Of a DNA stretch of 64,000 nucleotides, positions 7,976 to 16,372 are shown in pieces (position 1 is the first letter of the stretch; every line of letters begins with the position of its first letter). A model generated the notes under the pieces. It ran no database searches. It saw nothing but the letters and a program-made list of their open reading frames with translations, and had not been told where the DNA came from. A program made the position numbers and the translations under genes. Source of the DNA: Amycolatopsis nigrescens CSC17Ta-90 (GTDB taxonomy: Bacteria; Actinomycetota; Actinomycetes; Mycobacteriales; Pseudonocardiaceae); contig NZ_ARVW01000001.1 of the NCBI RefSeq assembly GCF_000384315.1, forward strand, positions 7,609,001 through 7,673,000. Direction: 5' to 3'.

Positions 7976-9324
7976 CGGAGGGCGGCGACGACGTCGGGGT
8001 AGGTCGGGGCGTGTGCGGCGGCCTGGTCGGCGGCGGGGGAGGCGGGCAGTGCGGCGATCCGCCGGTGCACGTCCTCGTCGTCCAGGGTGCCGGACAGCAT
8101 GCTGACGTAGCGACGGCCGATCAGCCCGAGTTCCGGGTCCAGCGCCTCGGCGTCGATCATCAGGAACGGGTTCGGCGGCATGCCGGGCAGCAGGTCCTGC
8201 CACCGTTCGCCGGCGACCGCCGCCCGCCACAGCGACGTCCTCGCCCGGTCCTGCACCACGACGTCGTCGTACCAGGGGCGGCAGAGATCGACCGCGGCCG
8301 CGGTGGTGTGCAGGTTGAGGCTGGCGCGGTCGCCGGTGGCCTCGGTCAAGGTGTGCACCAGCTGGACGGCCTGCGCCAGCCCGAGCGCCATGCCGCGGCC
8401 GAAGGTGGGGTCGGTCACGCAAACCGTGTCACCGACCGGGAAGTAGCCGGCCGGCGCGTCATCGCTGAGGGTGTAGAGCACGTTGCGCAGCCCCGCCATC
8501 GGCACCACTTCGCTGATCGGCGTGCAGTGCTCCGGGCCGACCCAGGGGCGGAACGGTTCGAGCAGCGCCACCACCCGCTCGAAGGCATCCGGGTCGCGCA
8601 AACCCTTCAGCGTCTCGTCTTCGGGCAGCCTGCCGATGTCGATCGAGAAGATGCCGAGGTCGTGGCAGAACAGCGCGGCGCCATAACCGAGCCCGTCGAC
8701 CACGGTCACCGAGCCGTGCCGCAGCGGCGGCTGCACCACGCCTTCACGCAGCCGGTAGAACCGGGTGTTGTAGACCTTGCCGCACTCGGCCTCGGCCTCG
8801 ATCCGGCGGAAATGCGCGGCGAGCTTGGATCGGGCCCCGGTGGCGTCGATGACGAGGCTGTACTCCTCCACGCCTTCCGACGTGCGCAGTCCGCGTACCC
8901 GGCCGTCGGCGACCTCGACGTCGCGGATGGTGACGCCGGGGCGGTAGCGCACCTGGTGCTCCTTGCGCAGGGCCCGGTGCAGCGCCCACTCCAGGGTGGT
9001 GCGGCGCGCGGCCATCATCACCAGGTCCTGCTCGGCTTCGGGCAGGCCACCGTTGAACGGGAGCTCCTCGATGCCGTTGGCCAGCAGGTCGCCGTGCACG
9101 TCGGGCAGGTTCTCCCGGAGCAGCTTGCGGAACAGTCCGAGGTAGACGTGCGGATGCTGGGCCTGCGGGGTGCCGGGGCGGCTCCACTCCTGGATCTCGG
9201 CCAGGTCGTCCGGGGCGGGGGTGTCCCTGTCGATCAGCTCGACGTCGTATCCCTGGCGTGCCAGCAGGAGCGCGGTGCACAGCCCCGCGATACCCGCACC
9301 GGCGACCGCGATTGGGGTGGCCAT
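7969..9324 (-). CDS. FAD-dependent oxidoreductase/monooxygenase of the biosynthetic cluster
   Basis: 451 residues from ATG 9324, preceded by AGGAG. The N-terminus has the dinucleotide-binding motif VAGAGIAGLCTALLLARQG followed by an acidic strand end (VELIDRD). YSLVIDATGARSKLAAHF and GYFPVGDTVCVTDPTFGRGM correspond to the DG and GD motifs of group A flavin monooxygenases and flavin halogenase-like proteins. The halogenase WxWxIP motif is not seen, so hydroxylation, epoxidation or dehydrogenation is more likely than halogenation. It lies 60 bases downstream of the P450 on the same strand, so the two form an oxidative tailoring pair transcribed divergently from the main operon. Confidence 0.8.
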   Translation of the reverse strand: MATPIAVAGAGIAGLCTALLLARQGYDVELIDRDTPAPDDLAEIQEWSRPGTPQAQHPHVYLGLFRKLLRENLPDVHGDLLANGIEELPFNGGLPEAEQDLVMMAARRTTLEWALHRALRKEHQVRYRPGVTIRDVEVADGRVRGLRTSEGVEEYSLVIDATGARSKLAAHFRRIEAEAECGKVYNTRFYRLREGVVQPPLRHGSVTVVDGLGYGAALFCHDLGIFSIDIGRLPEDETLKGLRDPDAFERVVALLEPFRPWVGPEHCTPISEVVPMAGLRNVLYTLSDDAPAGYFPVGDTVCVTDPTFGRGMALGLAQAVQLVHTLTEATGDRASLNLHTTAAAVDLCRPWYDDVVVQDRARTSLWRAAVAGERWQDLLPGMPPNPFLMIDAEALDPELGLIGRRYVSMLSGTLDDEDVHRRIAALPASPAADQAAAHAPTYPDVVAALRS

Positions 9325-9384
9325 GAACTCTCCTGTTCTTCTCTTCCGCCCGCGCTTTTGGCGTGTGGGCGGGATGGGACGGGG

Positions 9385-10689
9385 TCAGCCCCGGTCGGCG
9401 GCGACCGGGTTGGCCTGCGGATCCCACTCCACCAGCAGATGCCGGGGGCCGTGGAACGAGGCGTTGGGCAGGTAGCCGAAGTCCTGGCCGTCGACCAGCC
9501 GGAGATGCGGCAGCCGCCTGGTCAGCTCTTCGAGGATGATGCGCAGCTCCAGCCGGGCCAGCGGCGCGCCGATGCACGAGTGGCTGCCGATGCCGAAGGT
9601 CAGGTGGCGCTTCGCGTTCGGCCGGGTGATGTCCAGGGTGTCCGGCTCGTCGAAGACCTCTTCGTCGTGGTTGCCCGAGGCCATCACCAGCAGGACGGCG
9701 GCGCCCTCGGGAATCGTCACCCCGCCGATCTCGACGTCGGTGCGCGCGCGACGGCGCCAGCACAGCACCGACGGCGAGTACCGCAGGCATTCCTCGACCG
9801 CGTTGGGAATGGCCGACGGGTCCGCGCAGAGGGCGTCCCATGGGCTCCGCTGGGTGAGCAGGTGCCGCAGCGCGTTGGCCGCCGCGTTGGTGGTGGTCTC
9901 GTGCGCGGCGACCAGCCCGCTCATCATCATGTTCTGCAGGTGGTTGTCGTTGACCAGCTCCGGGTCCCGCCGGTGCACGTCGATCGCGGTGGGCACCCAG
10001 CCCTCGCCGCCGTCGCGCTTGAGCCGGTCCACCAGCTCGCCGGAGAGCTCCCACCAACGGCCCACCTGATCGGCGATCTCCAGCTGGTGCTCGTCGCTGG
10101 CCTTTCCCCAGGTGAACATGCCCATCTTGATGGTGTAGTGCCGCGCCCGGTCGATGTCCTCGTCGGGCACACCGGCGACCAGCAGGCCGACGATCGCGGG
10201 TACCTCCCACAGCAGGTCGTCGATCAGGTCGGCCCGCCCGCGGCCGACGAACCGGTCGACATAGCCGGTCACCAGTTCGCGGATCCGGCCTTCGAGCTTG
10301 TTGACCTCCTCGGCCGCGAGCGGCGGCGCGAGCTCGCGCCGCCGGCGCCGATGCAGCGGCTCGTCCTCGTTGACCAGCACCGGACCTGGCGCGAAGCCGT
10401 AGCGGCCGAGCTGCTCGCGGGCGCCGTCGCTGAGCGGGGTGATCGGGTCCAGCGCGTTCGACGCGGAGAAGCGCCGGTTGTCCTGGAACACCGTCCTGAT
10501 GTCCTTGTACCGGGACACCACCCAGTGATCCAGCTCGGGGCTGTAGAAGACGGGCTCGGATGCACGGGCCTCGCGCAGGGTCGCCGCGGGGTCCAGCTGG
10601 TACTCGGGGGTGAAGGGATCGAAGCGGCCGGCAACGGCCGACACCGGGCACCGAGCACCGCCGACCGTTTCCGGAGGGCTGGAACTCAC
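9385..10689 (-). CDS. Cytochrome P450 of the biosynthetic cluster
   Basis: 434 residues from GTG 10689, chosen over an upstream ATG (10746) because AGGAGG sits five bases before it. Hallmarks are MSGLVAAHETTTNAAANAL (I-helix oxygen-activation motif), EECLRYSP (ExxR), and FGIGSHSCIGAPLARLE with the haem-ligating Cys372. It is a soluble class I bacterial P450 needing external ferredoxin and reductase, neither of which is encoded nearby. It probably hydroxylates or epoxidises the product of the divergent operon. The first 57 bases of the longer frame form part of the leader. Confidence 0.88.
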   Translation of the reverse strand: MSSSPPETVGGARCPVSAVAGRFDPFTPEYQLDPAATLREARASEPVFYSPELDHWVVSRYKDIRTVFQDNRRFSASNALDPITPLSDGAREQLGRYGFAPGPVLVNEDEPLHRRRRRELAPPLAAEEVNKLEGRIRELVTGYVDRFVGRGRADLIDDLLWEVPAIVGLLVAGVPDEDIDRARHYTIKMGMFTWGKASDEHQLEIADQVGRWWELSGELVDRLKRDGGEGWVPTAIDVHRRDPELVNDNHLQNMMMSGLVAAHETTTNAAANALRHLLTQRSPWDALCADPSAIPNAVEECLRYSPSVLCWRRRARTDVEIGGVTIPEGAAVLLVMASGNHDEEVFDEPDTLDITRPNAKRHLTFGIGSHSCIGAPLARLELRIILEELTRRLPHLRLVDGQDFGYLPNASFHGPRHLLVEWDPQANPVAADRG

Positions 10690-11024
10690 AAGGACCTCCT
10701 CATGCCGGTTCACGGCGGAACAGGGGTTTCCCAGTACGCGCGGCAAATACAGTTATTGCCGGGCTTGGGAGAATGCGAATTGAATGTGTCCGGACCGTAC
10801 TTGAGCCCTCCTGGCGTCGTCAAGAAACACCGTTTCCAGGTTAGTTGCGCCACAGCGATCGGGTCCTTTAGCAGTCCCGCGTACAAATTTTGTACACGTC
10901 CGCGAAGTCGGACAGTGCGGCCGGAAAGGGAGGTAAGCGCCGCCTCGATCGACCACGTGCGGGGTGGCGGTTAAACTAGGTGAACACCGTGGTAGGGCGG
11001 CGTTTTGCCTGCTCAGCAACAGTC
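10690..11024. promoter_or_regulatory. Divergent control region of the cluster with a 15-base palindrome
   Basis: This gene-free stretch separates the P450 gene from the main operon promoter. It contains GTACAAATTTTGTAC at 10881-10895, a perfect inverted repeat of seven bases around a central T, conspicuous in GC-rich surroundings and 192 bases upstream of the P450 start. It looks like the operator of a dimeric regulator. No pathway-specific regulator gene is present among the neighbouring biosynthetic genes, so the regulator would have to act from elsewhere. I see no credible ORF here. Confidence 0.5.
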
Positions 11025-11054
11025 TTGACAGATTTTCTGGCGCTATGCTAGCTT
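11025..11054 (+). promoter_or_regulatory. Putative promoter of the main biosynthetic operon
   Basis: TTGACA (11025-11030) and TAGCTT (11049-11054) are spaced by 18 bases, and TGC immediately before the -10 gives an extended -10. This perfect -35 box is upstream of a leader of about 215 bases and then the radical SAM gene. Because every following gene to 25286 is coupled or close, this promoter may drive all fourteen genes from the radical SAM gene to the methyltransferase. Confidence 0.55.
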
Positions 11055-11109
11055 CGATTTAGCGAAAAGTTAGCGACTGGGGCATTTGTAAATCTGGGGT
11101 TCAAAGCCG

Positions 11110-11246
11110 AACGGCAGCCGTCTTCTGGCTGCCGTTGGCATGTCCTCCTTTTGCTACTGGTGGGTTTTCCGTACGGCGTGGCCGAACTTACCTCGGTCGA
11201 CGCTGGGCAAGACGATGACCAAAGGGCCGTTATCGCGGCCTTTGTC
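11110..11246 (+). promoter_or_regulatory. Structured operon leader: two hairpins
   Basis: Hairpin 1: AACGGCAGCC (11110-11119) and GGCTGCCGTT (11127-11136), a perfect 10-base stem with a seven-base loop. Hairpin 2: CAAAGGGCCG (11220-11229) with CGGCCTTTG (11236-11244), nine pairs with one bulged G, ending 25 bases before the ribosome site (AAGGGG, 11269-11274) of the radical SAM gene. The structures could act as an attenuator or as stabilising leader elements. They do not match a riboswitch class I recognise. Confidence 0.45.
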
Positions 11247-11280
11247 AATCGTCGCCAGAGGCATATCTAAGGGGTTCTGA
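11140..11280 (+). CDS. Possible 46-residue leader ORF ending on the radical SAM start codon
   Basis: An ATG at 11140 immediately follows hairpin 1 and opens a frame that ends with TGA at 11278-11280; the A of this stop is the first base of the radical SAM ATG (TGATG). The peptide starts MSSFCYWWVF and contains two TTA leucine codons, which in Streptomyces-like bacteria depend on the bldA tRNA. Against it, no Shine-Dalgarno sequence is visible and the codon third positions are not GC-rich as in neighbouring genes. It may be a leader peptide that couples translation, or a chance frame. Confidence 0.25.
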   Translation: MSSFCYWWVFRTAWPNLPRSTLGKTMTKGPLSRPLSIVARGISKGF

Positions 11281-12827
11281 TGGACGATTCGGGCGCTTTT
11301 GGCACTTCCAATACAGGGCCCGTCGGCACGTTGCCGGCCTTTTCCGAGGTGGTGCGTTACGCCGAGGCGCAGGTACGGGCGATGCCACTGGCACGCATGC
11401 GCGAGCTGGGTGTCTACCGCACGCCGCTCGAGTACTACCTGGTCGGCACCTATCCGCCGCTGAAGTACCTGCACGACATCGAGGCGGACGAGGTCTTCCG
11501 CGGGGTGACCGCGTCGCAGAACGTCTACCTGCACATTCCGTTCTGCGAGCAGTACTGCACCTTCTGCCATTTCCACAAGGAGATCAACTCCGACGAGGCG
11601 CGCGTCGGCAAGTACGTCGAGACGCTGAAGCGCGACATCACGATGGCGCGGGAGTCGGTGGCCGCGCAGGTCAGCGGCGGGCTGCACGCTTCGTCGGTCT
11701 ACTTCGGCGGCGGCACCCCGTCCTACCTGCGACCGCATCAGCTCGCCGACCTGATGAAGCACCTGTGGGGCAACGTCGGCACCTCGCCGGACACCGAGAT
11801 CACCTTCGAGCTGCACCCCGGCGTGGTCCGCCAGCCGGACTACGCCGAACGGCTGGACGCGATCGCCGAGGGCGGGGTGAACCGCTGGGTCTTCGGCATC
11901 CAGTCGATGGACGAGGACGTGCTGCGGAAGCTGAACCGGGGACACGGCAAGGCGGAGGTGCACCGGCTGCTGGAGATGCTCGGGGAGCGGGGGATCGACA
12001 ACCTCAACGTGGACCTGATCTTCGGCCTGCCAAGGCAGAACCTGCGGAACTGGTACGACACCATCGTCGAGCTGCTCGGGCTCGGGCTGACGAAGTTCAA
12101 CATCTTCCCGCTGATGTTCAAGCGCTCGGACCCGATCACCAGGCAGTACATCCGCGAGCCGGAGATCTTCCCTGACGAGTTCGACCGGCTGAAGATGCAC
12201 TACATGGCGGAGTACCTGCTCAAGTCGGTTGGCTTCTCCCGCGGGCCGATCTTCTACTACTCGAAGGACCCGGTCCATTCCCGGCAGCAGCAGAACAAGT
12301 TCGACGCGATCGAAGAGGACAACCTGGTCGGCATCGGGGTCAGCAGCTTCGGCTACGTCGGCGGCACGCAGTACTACAACATCTGCGACACCTCCCAGTA
12401 CCTCAAGGACGTGGATGCCGGGCTCTCCCCGGTCTGGCGCGGGCACACGCTGGTGCCGGAGGAGCGGCTGCGCCGTTCGGCGATGTTCGGGATCCGCTCC
12501 GGCGGCGTCGACTTCGCCCAGCTCGAACGCACCTTCGGCATCGACGGCAGCAAGCTGTTCGCCGCCGAGCTCGGCAGGCTCGAGGAGAACGGGCTGATCG
12601 AGGTGTCCGGCTCCCGGTTCAGCCTGACCGACCTCGGCAGCACGGTGGCCGACGGGATCGGCTACCTGTTCGCCAGCGACGAGGTGATGGCCAAGGTGGC
12701 CGAGGTGAACGAGCTCATCCTGTCCCCGTCGGCGGACCCGCTGGACCGCTACGACTACTCGCCGATCGGCCGGATCGACGCTCCCGGCGGGATCGTGGAC
12801 CACTACCGCGACAAGGCGCCGCGATGA
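11280..12827 (+). CDS. HemN-like radical SAM enzyme (class C methyltransferase/cyclopropanase type)
   Basis: 515 residues. The radical SAM motif CxxxCxxC is HIPFCEQYCTFCHFHKE (Cys89, Cys93, Cys96), followed by SVYFGGGTPSYL and VNRWVFGIQSMDEDVL, as in HemN/HemW. Residues about 390-480 form the HemN_C winged-helix domain. Family knowledge: HemN-like proteins in secondary-metabolite clusters (for example C10P of CC-1065 and Jaw5 of jawsamycin) are class C radical SAM methyltransferases or cyclopropanases using two SAM molecules, rather than coproporphyrinogen oxidases. First gene of the operon, ribosome site AAGGGG, with ATGA overlap to the aminotransferase. Substrate unknown; an alkene made by the beta-branching enzymes is an attractive idea (inference). 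Confidence 0.88.
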   Translation: MDDSGAFGTSNTGPVGTLPAFSEVVRYAEAQVRAMPLARMRELGVYRTPLEYYLVGTYPPLKYLHDIEADEVFRGVTASQNVYLHIPFCEQYCTFCHFHKEINSDEARVGKYVETLKRDITMARESVAAQVSGGLHASSVYFGGGTPSYLRPHQLADLMKHLWGNVGTSPDTEITFELHPGVVRQPDYAERLDAIAEGGVNRWVFGIQSMDEDVLRKLNRGHGKAEVHRLLEMLGERGIDNLNVDLIFGLPRQNLRNWYDTIVELLGLGLTKFNIFPLMFKRSDPITRQYIREPEIFPDEFDRLKMHYMAEYLLKSVGFSRGPIFYYSKDPVHSRQQQNKFDAIEEDNLVGIGVSSFGYVGGTQYYNICDTSQYLKDVDAGLSPVWRGHTLVPEERLRRSAMFGIRSGGVDFAQLERTFGIDGSKLFAAELGRLEENGLIEVSGSRFSLTDLGSTVADGIGYLFASDEVMAKVAEVNELILSPSADPLDRYDYSPIGRIDAPGGIVDHYRDKAPR

Positions 12828-14008
12828 CGGCGGTGCGGGGGGTCGAGGACTGGCAGGACATCGTCCCCTATCTGCTCGCCGTCGACGGGTACCGCGCCAA
12901 CCTCGCGACGGGGATGCCCCTGCACCATCCGGAGCTGCTGGACACCGTGCGGGCGGCCTACGGCGAGGCGCTGGCCAGGCCGGATGTCGGTCGCCGGCTC
13001 AGCCAGTACCACGGGGTGCTCGGCGACGTGGTGCTGCGGGAACAGCTGGCCGGGCTCTACGGCGAGCGGTTCGCGCTGCCGATCACCGAGGCCGAGGTGC
13101 TGATCACCCCCGGCGCCCAGTCGGTGTTCCACTCGCTGTCCGAGCTGGTCGCCCGGCGCGGCAAGAGCGTGCTGTTCTTCGGGCCCGAGTACCCGGGCTA
13201 CCGGACTCATCCGCACCTGAAGTACGAAATGGTGCCGTCGGTGGTGCGTGCCGAGGGCGAGCGCGAGTTCCGCTACCTGCCGCCGATCGGCGCGGTGGAC
13301 GGCTCGGTGGGCGCGGTGTTCGTCTCCCGGCCGAGCAACCCGGCCGGCAACGTGATCGACGACGAGCTGATCACCGGGCTGGCGCGCGAGTGCGCGGCGG
13401 TCGGCGCGCTGCTGGTGCTGGACAACGCCTACGCGCCGATCATTCCCGGGCTGTCCTTCCGCGAACTCGGCCTGCCGTGGGGCGACAACGTGGTGCTGGT
13501 GCAGAGCTTTTCCAAGGCGGCACTGGCGGGGGAGCGGATCGGGTTCGTCCTCGCACCGGCACCGATCATCGCCGAACTGGCCGGCATGCAGGCGCAGGTG
13601 TCCACCTTCCCGCCGCAGCTGGTGCAGTCGGTGGTGTCGATCCTGCTCAGCGGCACGCGGTACGTCGAACTCTGCGAAACCGGCCTGCGCGCCACCTACC
13701 GCGAACGGCACGAGCTGATCGAAGCGGTGCTCGGTGACGCCTTCGAGGTGCCGTACCAGCTGCACGCCTCCGACGGCGGGCAGTTCCGCTGGCTGCACCT
13801 GCCCGAGCTGCGCGGCTCCACTTCGGAGCTGTTCTACGAGCTGGAGGAGCGGGGCGTGCTGATCGCGCCGTCCACGCCGTTCTACCTGCCGGAGCTGTGG
13901 CACACCGCGCACGCGCGCTCCAGCCTGCGGATCGGGGTCACCGAGTCGCCGGATGCGATCGAGCACGGCCTGCGGACACTGGCGGAGGTAGTCAACAGTG
14001 GCCGGTGA
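12824..14008 (+). CDS. AvtA-like PLP aminotransferase (fold type I)
   Basis: 394 residues. VFVSRPSNPAGNVI, LVLDNAYAPIIPGLSF and VQSFSKAALAGERIGFVLA match the corresponding segments of E. coli valine-pyruvate aminotransferase AvtA; Lys231 in SFSK is the Schiff-base lysine. It would interconvert an amino acid and its 2-oxo acid, with alanine/pyruvate or a branched-chain pair as plausible partners. The start overlaps the radical SAM stop (ATGA) and its end overlaps the ThDP gene by 11 bases. Placed next to a ThDP enzyme, it probably supplies or aminates a 2-oxo compound in the pathway; direction of reaction is inferred only. Confidence 0.85.
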   Translation: MTAVRGVEDWQDIVPYLLAVDGYRANLATGMPLHHPELLDTVRAAYGEALARPDVGRRLSQYHGVLGDVVLREQLAGLYGERFALPITEAEVLITPGAQSVFHSLSELVARRGKSVLFFGPEYPGYRTHPHLKYEMVPSVVRAEGEREFRYLPPIGAVDGSVGAVFVSRPSNPAGNVIDDELITGLARECAAVGALLVLDNAYAPIIPGLSFRELGLPWGDNVVLVQSFSKAALAGERIGFVLAPAPIIAELAGMQAQVSTFPPQLVQSVVSILLSGTRYVELCETGLRATYRERHELIEAVLGDAFEVPYQLHASDGGQFRWLHLPELRGSTSELFYELEERGVLIAPSTPFYLPELWHTAHARSSLRIGVTESPDAIEHGLRTLAEVVNSGR

Positions 14009-15713
14009 GTCCAGCCAGGACCGGCCGCGCACGGTGGCCGACCACATAGTCGAGCACCTGGAGACGGTCGCCGGAGTGCGGCATGTGTTCGGCGTGCACG
14101 GCGCGAACATCGAGGACGTCTACGACGCGGTGGCCCGTCGCGACGGCGCGTTGCGCGCGGTCATCGGCAAGCACGAGTTCTCCGCCGGTGCCATGGCGGA
14201 CGGCCATTTCCGGGCCGGTGGCGGTCTCGCCGCGGTCGCCGTCACCTCCGGCGGGGGCGCGCTGAACCTGGTGCCAGCGCTGGGTGAGGCGTACGCGTCC
14301 GGTGTTCCGGTGATCGCGCTCATCGGCCAGCCGCCGACCGCCCTGGAAGGCCGGGGCGCCTTCCAGGACCAGAGCGGACTCGCCGGCTCGCTGGACGGGC
14401 CAGCCCTGTTCGCGCCGGTGTCCCGGTTCTGCGCGCGGGTGGACAAGCCCGATGAGATCGCCGACCTGCTGCCCCGCGCGGTCGAGGCCGCGCTGGCGGG
14501 TCCCGGTCCCGCGGTGCTGCTGCTGCCCAAGGACGTGCAGAGCGCTCCGTTCTCCGCCGAGGAAGCGGGCCCGGCCCCGGTGGAGGGTGCCAGCCCGGCC
14601 GGGCCGCCCGACCGGCGGGTGATCCGGGTGCTGGGGGAGGCCAGCTGGACGGGCATCGCGCCGTTGATCATCGCCGGTGCGGGTGTGGTCCGCGCGGACG
14701 CCCGCGCCGAGCTGGCGCGTTTCGCCGAGGCCGCCGGCGCACTGGTCGCCGTCGAACCGGACGCGAAGGACGCTTTCGACAACCGGGACCCGCGTTTCGT
14801 CGGGGTGGCCGGGGCGAACGGCCATCCCAGCGTGCCGGCCAGGCTGGCCGAGACCACGGTCTGCGTGCTCGTCGGCACCCGTTTCCCGCAGGTGGCCCGC
14901 GCCGGGCTGGAGGCCGAGCTGGCCGGCCGGACCGTGGTCTGCCTGAATCCGGAACCGCCCTATGTGGACGGTGGACGGGAGGTCATGGCGGTGGTGGCCG
15001 ATCTTCGGCTGAGCCTGCCGTCGATCACCGAGCGGTTGACGGCGGAGTACGGGTCGCCGCCGGTCCCCGAGCATCCGGGGCTCGCGTATCTGCCGCACGA
15101 ACGGTCCGAGCCGGGGAAGATGGCGCTGCGCGAAGTGGTCGAGACACTGGCCGACGCGGTGCCCGAGTCGGCGGTGGTGGTGTCCGACGCCGGGAACACC
15201 GGCTGCGGGGTGCTGCACTTCCTGCCAGCCCCGAGCCAGGGCCGGTACCTGCTGGCGCTGGGCATGGGTGGCATGGGATTCAGCTTCGGCGCCGGGATCG
15301 GGGCCGCGCTCGGCACCGGAAGGCGGACCTTCGTGCTGGCCGGTGACGGGTCGTTCTTCATGCACGGCATGGAGGTGCACACGGCGGTGGAGCACGACCT
15401 GCCGATCACCTTCGTGGTGTTCAACAACAACGGCCACGCCGCCTGCGCCTCCCGCGAGGAGCTTTTCTACGACCACGTCGGCCCGTACAACAGGTTCCGC
15501 GACAGCGATATCGGCGGCGGCGTCGCGGCCCTGTTCCCGTCCATCCGCGCGCGGACCGTGCGCGGGCTGGACGAACTGGCGGAATTCCTGGCCGAGACCG
15601 CCGCGTCGCGGTCGCCGAACCTGGTGTCGATCGAGATGCGCCTCGACGAGATGCCGCCCTACCTGCCGTTCGCGGGAGCAGCGCGAACCGGCCCGACCGA
15701 GGGGACACCCTGA
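13998..15713 (+). CDS. ThDP-dependent enzyme of the acetolactate synthase/decarboxylase family
   Basis: 571 residues with the three-domain arrangement of the family: N-terminal PYR domain with IGKHEFSAGAMADGHFRAGG (Glu60 activates the thiazolium), a central domain, and C-terminal PP domain with LAGDGSFFMHGMEVHTAVEH and FVVFNNNGHAAC (GDG...NN cofactor and Mg binding, about residues 448-480). GTG start at 13998 lies inside the end of the aminotransferase gene, and the stop is two bases before the next ATG. It probably decarboxylates a 2-oxo acid and transfers the acyl anion to another carbonyl or acyl carrier. The FAD-loop features of true acetohydroxyacid synthases cannot be judged by eye, so a biosynthetic carboligase is favoured over isoleucine/valine synthesis. 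Confidence 0.85.
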   Translation: MAGESSQDRPRTVADHIVEHLETVAGVRHVFGVHGANIEDVYDAVARRDGALRAVIGKHEFSAGAMADGHFRAGGGLAAVAVTSGGGALNLVPALGEAYASGVPVIALIGQPPTALEGRGAFQDQSGLAGSLDGPALFAPVSRFCARVDKPDEIADLLPRAVEAALAGPGPAVLLLPKDVQSAPFSAEEAGPAPVEGASPAGPPDRRVIRVLGEASWTGIAPLIIAGAGVVRADARAELARFAEAAGALVAVEPDAKDAFDNRDPRFVGVAGANGHPSVPARLAETTVCVLVGTRFPQVARAGLEAELAGRTVVCLNPEPPYVDGGREVMAVVADLRLSLPSITERLTAEYGSPPVPEHPGLAYLPHERSEPGKMALREVVETLADAVPESAVVVSDAGNTGCGVLHFLPAPSQGRYLLALGMGGMGFSFGAGIGAALGTGRRTFVLAGDGSFFMHGMEVHTAVEHDLPITFVVFNNNGHAACASREELFYDHVGPYNRFRDSDIGGGVAALFPSIRARTVRGLDELAEFLAETAASRSPNLVSIEMRLDEMPPYLPFAGAARTGPTEGTP

Positions 15714-15715
15714 AC

Positions 15716-16372
15716 ATGCGTGACGCGGAAGAACGGCTGGCCGAGATCCCCGGGCTCGTCCGGTACGAGAACGTCAGCCGGGACGACCTGATGCGCCAGG
15801 TGGCCGAGGCGGCCAAGGAGACCTACTCGCGGGAGGAGGTCTACGGCAGGTACTGCACCCTGGAGACCTACATCGACTGCCCGCCCGAGGACGTGTTCGA
15901 CTACCTGGCCGACGTCTACAGCCACGAGGAGTTCACCTACAGCGTCCGCGAGGTCGAGGAGGTGGACGGCAAGCCGGGCCTATACACCGGCTGGGACACC
16001 GTCGGCGACAACACCAGGATCTTCGTGCGGGTGGACGCCAAGCGCGACGCGCTGACCGTGGACTACCACTCGGCCTGGGACCAGGGCGAGGACCTGTGGA
16101 TGGTGTACCTGTTCCGGATCGTGCCGGCCGAGGTGGTGCTGAAGCGGCCGGGATCGGTGCTGCTGTGGACCAACTGCTACCACCCGTACTACGCGGAGAA
16201 CCCGTATCCCGAGCTGGCACCGGAAGGCAGGAGCTTCTGGGTCGGTGACCTGTGGCCGCAGTTCGCCCCCGGTCACCAGGTGGAGCTGGACAACCTCAAG
16301 GCCATCCTGGAACACCGGCACCGCAACGGGATCCCGATCGTGTCCGGCCGGGCCGAGGCGGTGGCCCGATGA
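15716..16372 (+). CDS. SRPBCC (START/Bet v1-like) protein, cyclase or binding role
   Basis: 218 residues. Residues about 45-150 have the SRPBCC pattern: TLETYIDCPPEDVFDYLADV at the start of the fold, then GLYTGWDTVGDNTRIFVRVD and DALTVDYHSAWDQGEDLWMV. Related folds act as aromatase/cyclases in polyketide pathways or as lipid-like ligand binders. It is tightly placed between the ThDP enzyme and the KAS III-like gene (two-base gap before, ATGA overlap after), so it acts in the same pathway, perhaps on an acyl-ACP or a free poly-carbonyl intermediate. No specific reaction can be assigned. Confidence 0.7.
   Translation: MRDAEERLAEIPGLVRYENVSRDDLMRQVAEAAKETYSREEVYGRYCTLETYIDCPPEDVFDYLADVYSHEEFTYSVREVEEVDGKPGLYTGWDTVGDNTRIFVRVDAKRDALTVDYHSAWDQGEDLWMVYLFRIVPAEVVLKRPGSVLLWTNCYHPYYAENPYPELAPEGRSFWVGDLWPQFAPGHQVELDNLKAILEHRHRNGIPIVSGRAEAVAR

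Noticed and set aside
7969..9324. Flavin-dependent halogenase
   Set aside because: The WxWxIP motif is not found; only general FAD-monooxygenase motifs are present.
8011..10974. Open frame of 987 codons on the plus strand
   Set aside because: Antisense to the FAD enzyme and P450, both with clear motifs; low-complexity translation.
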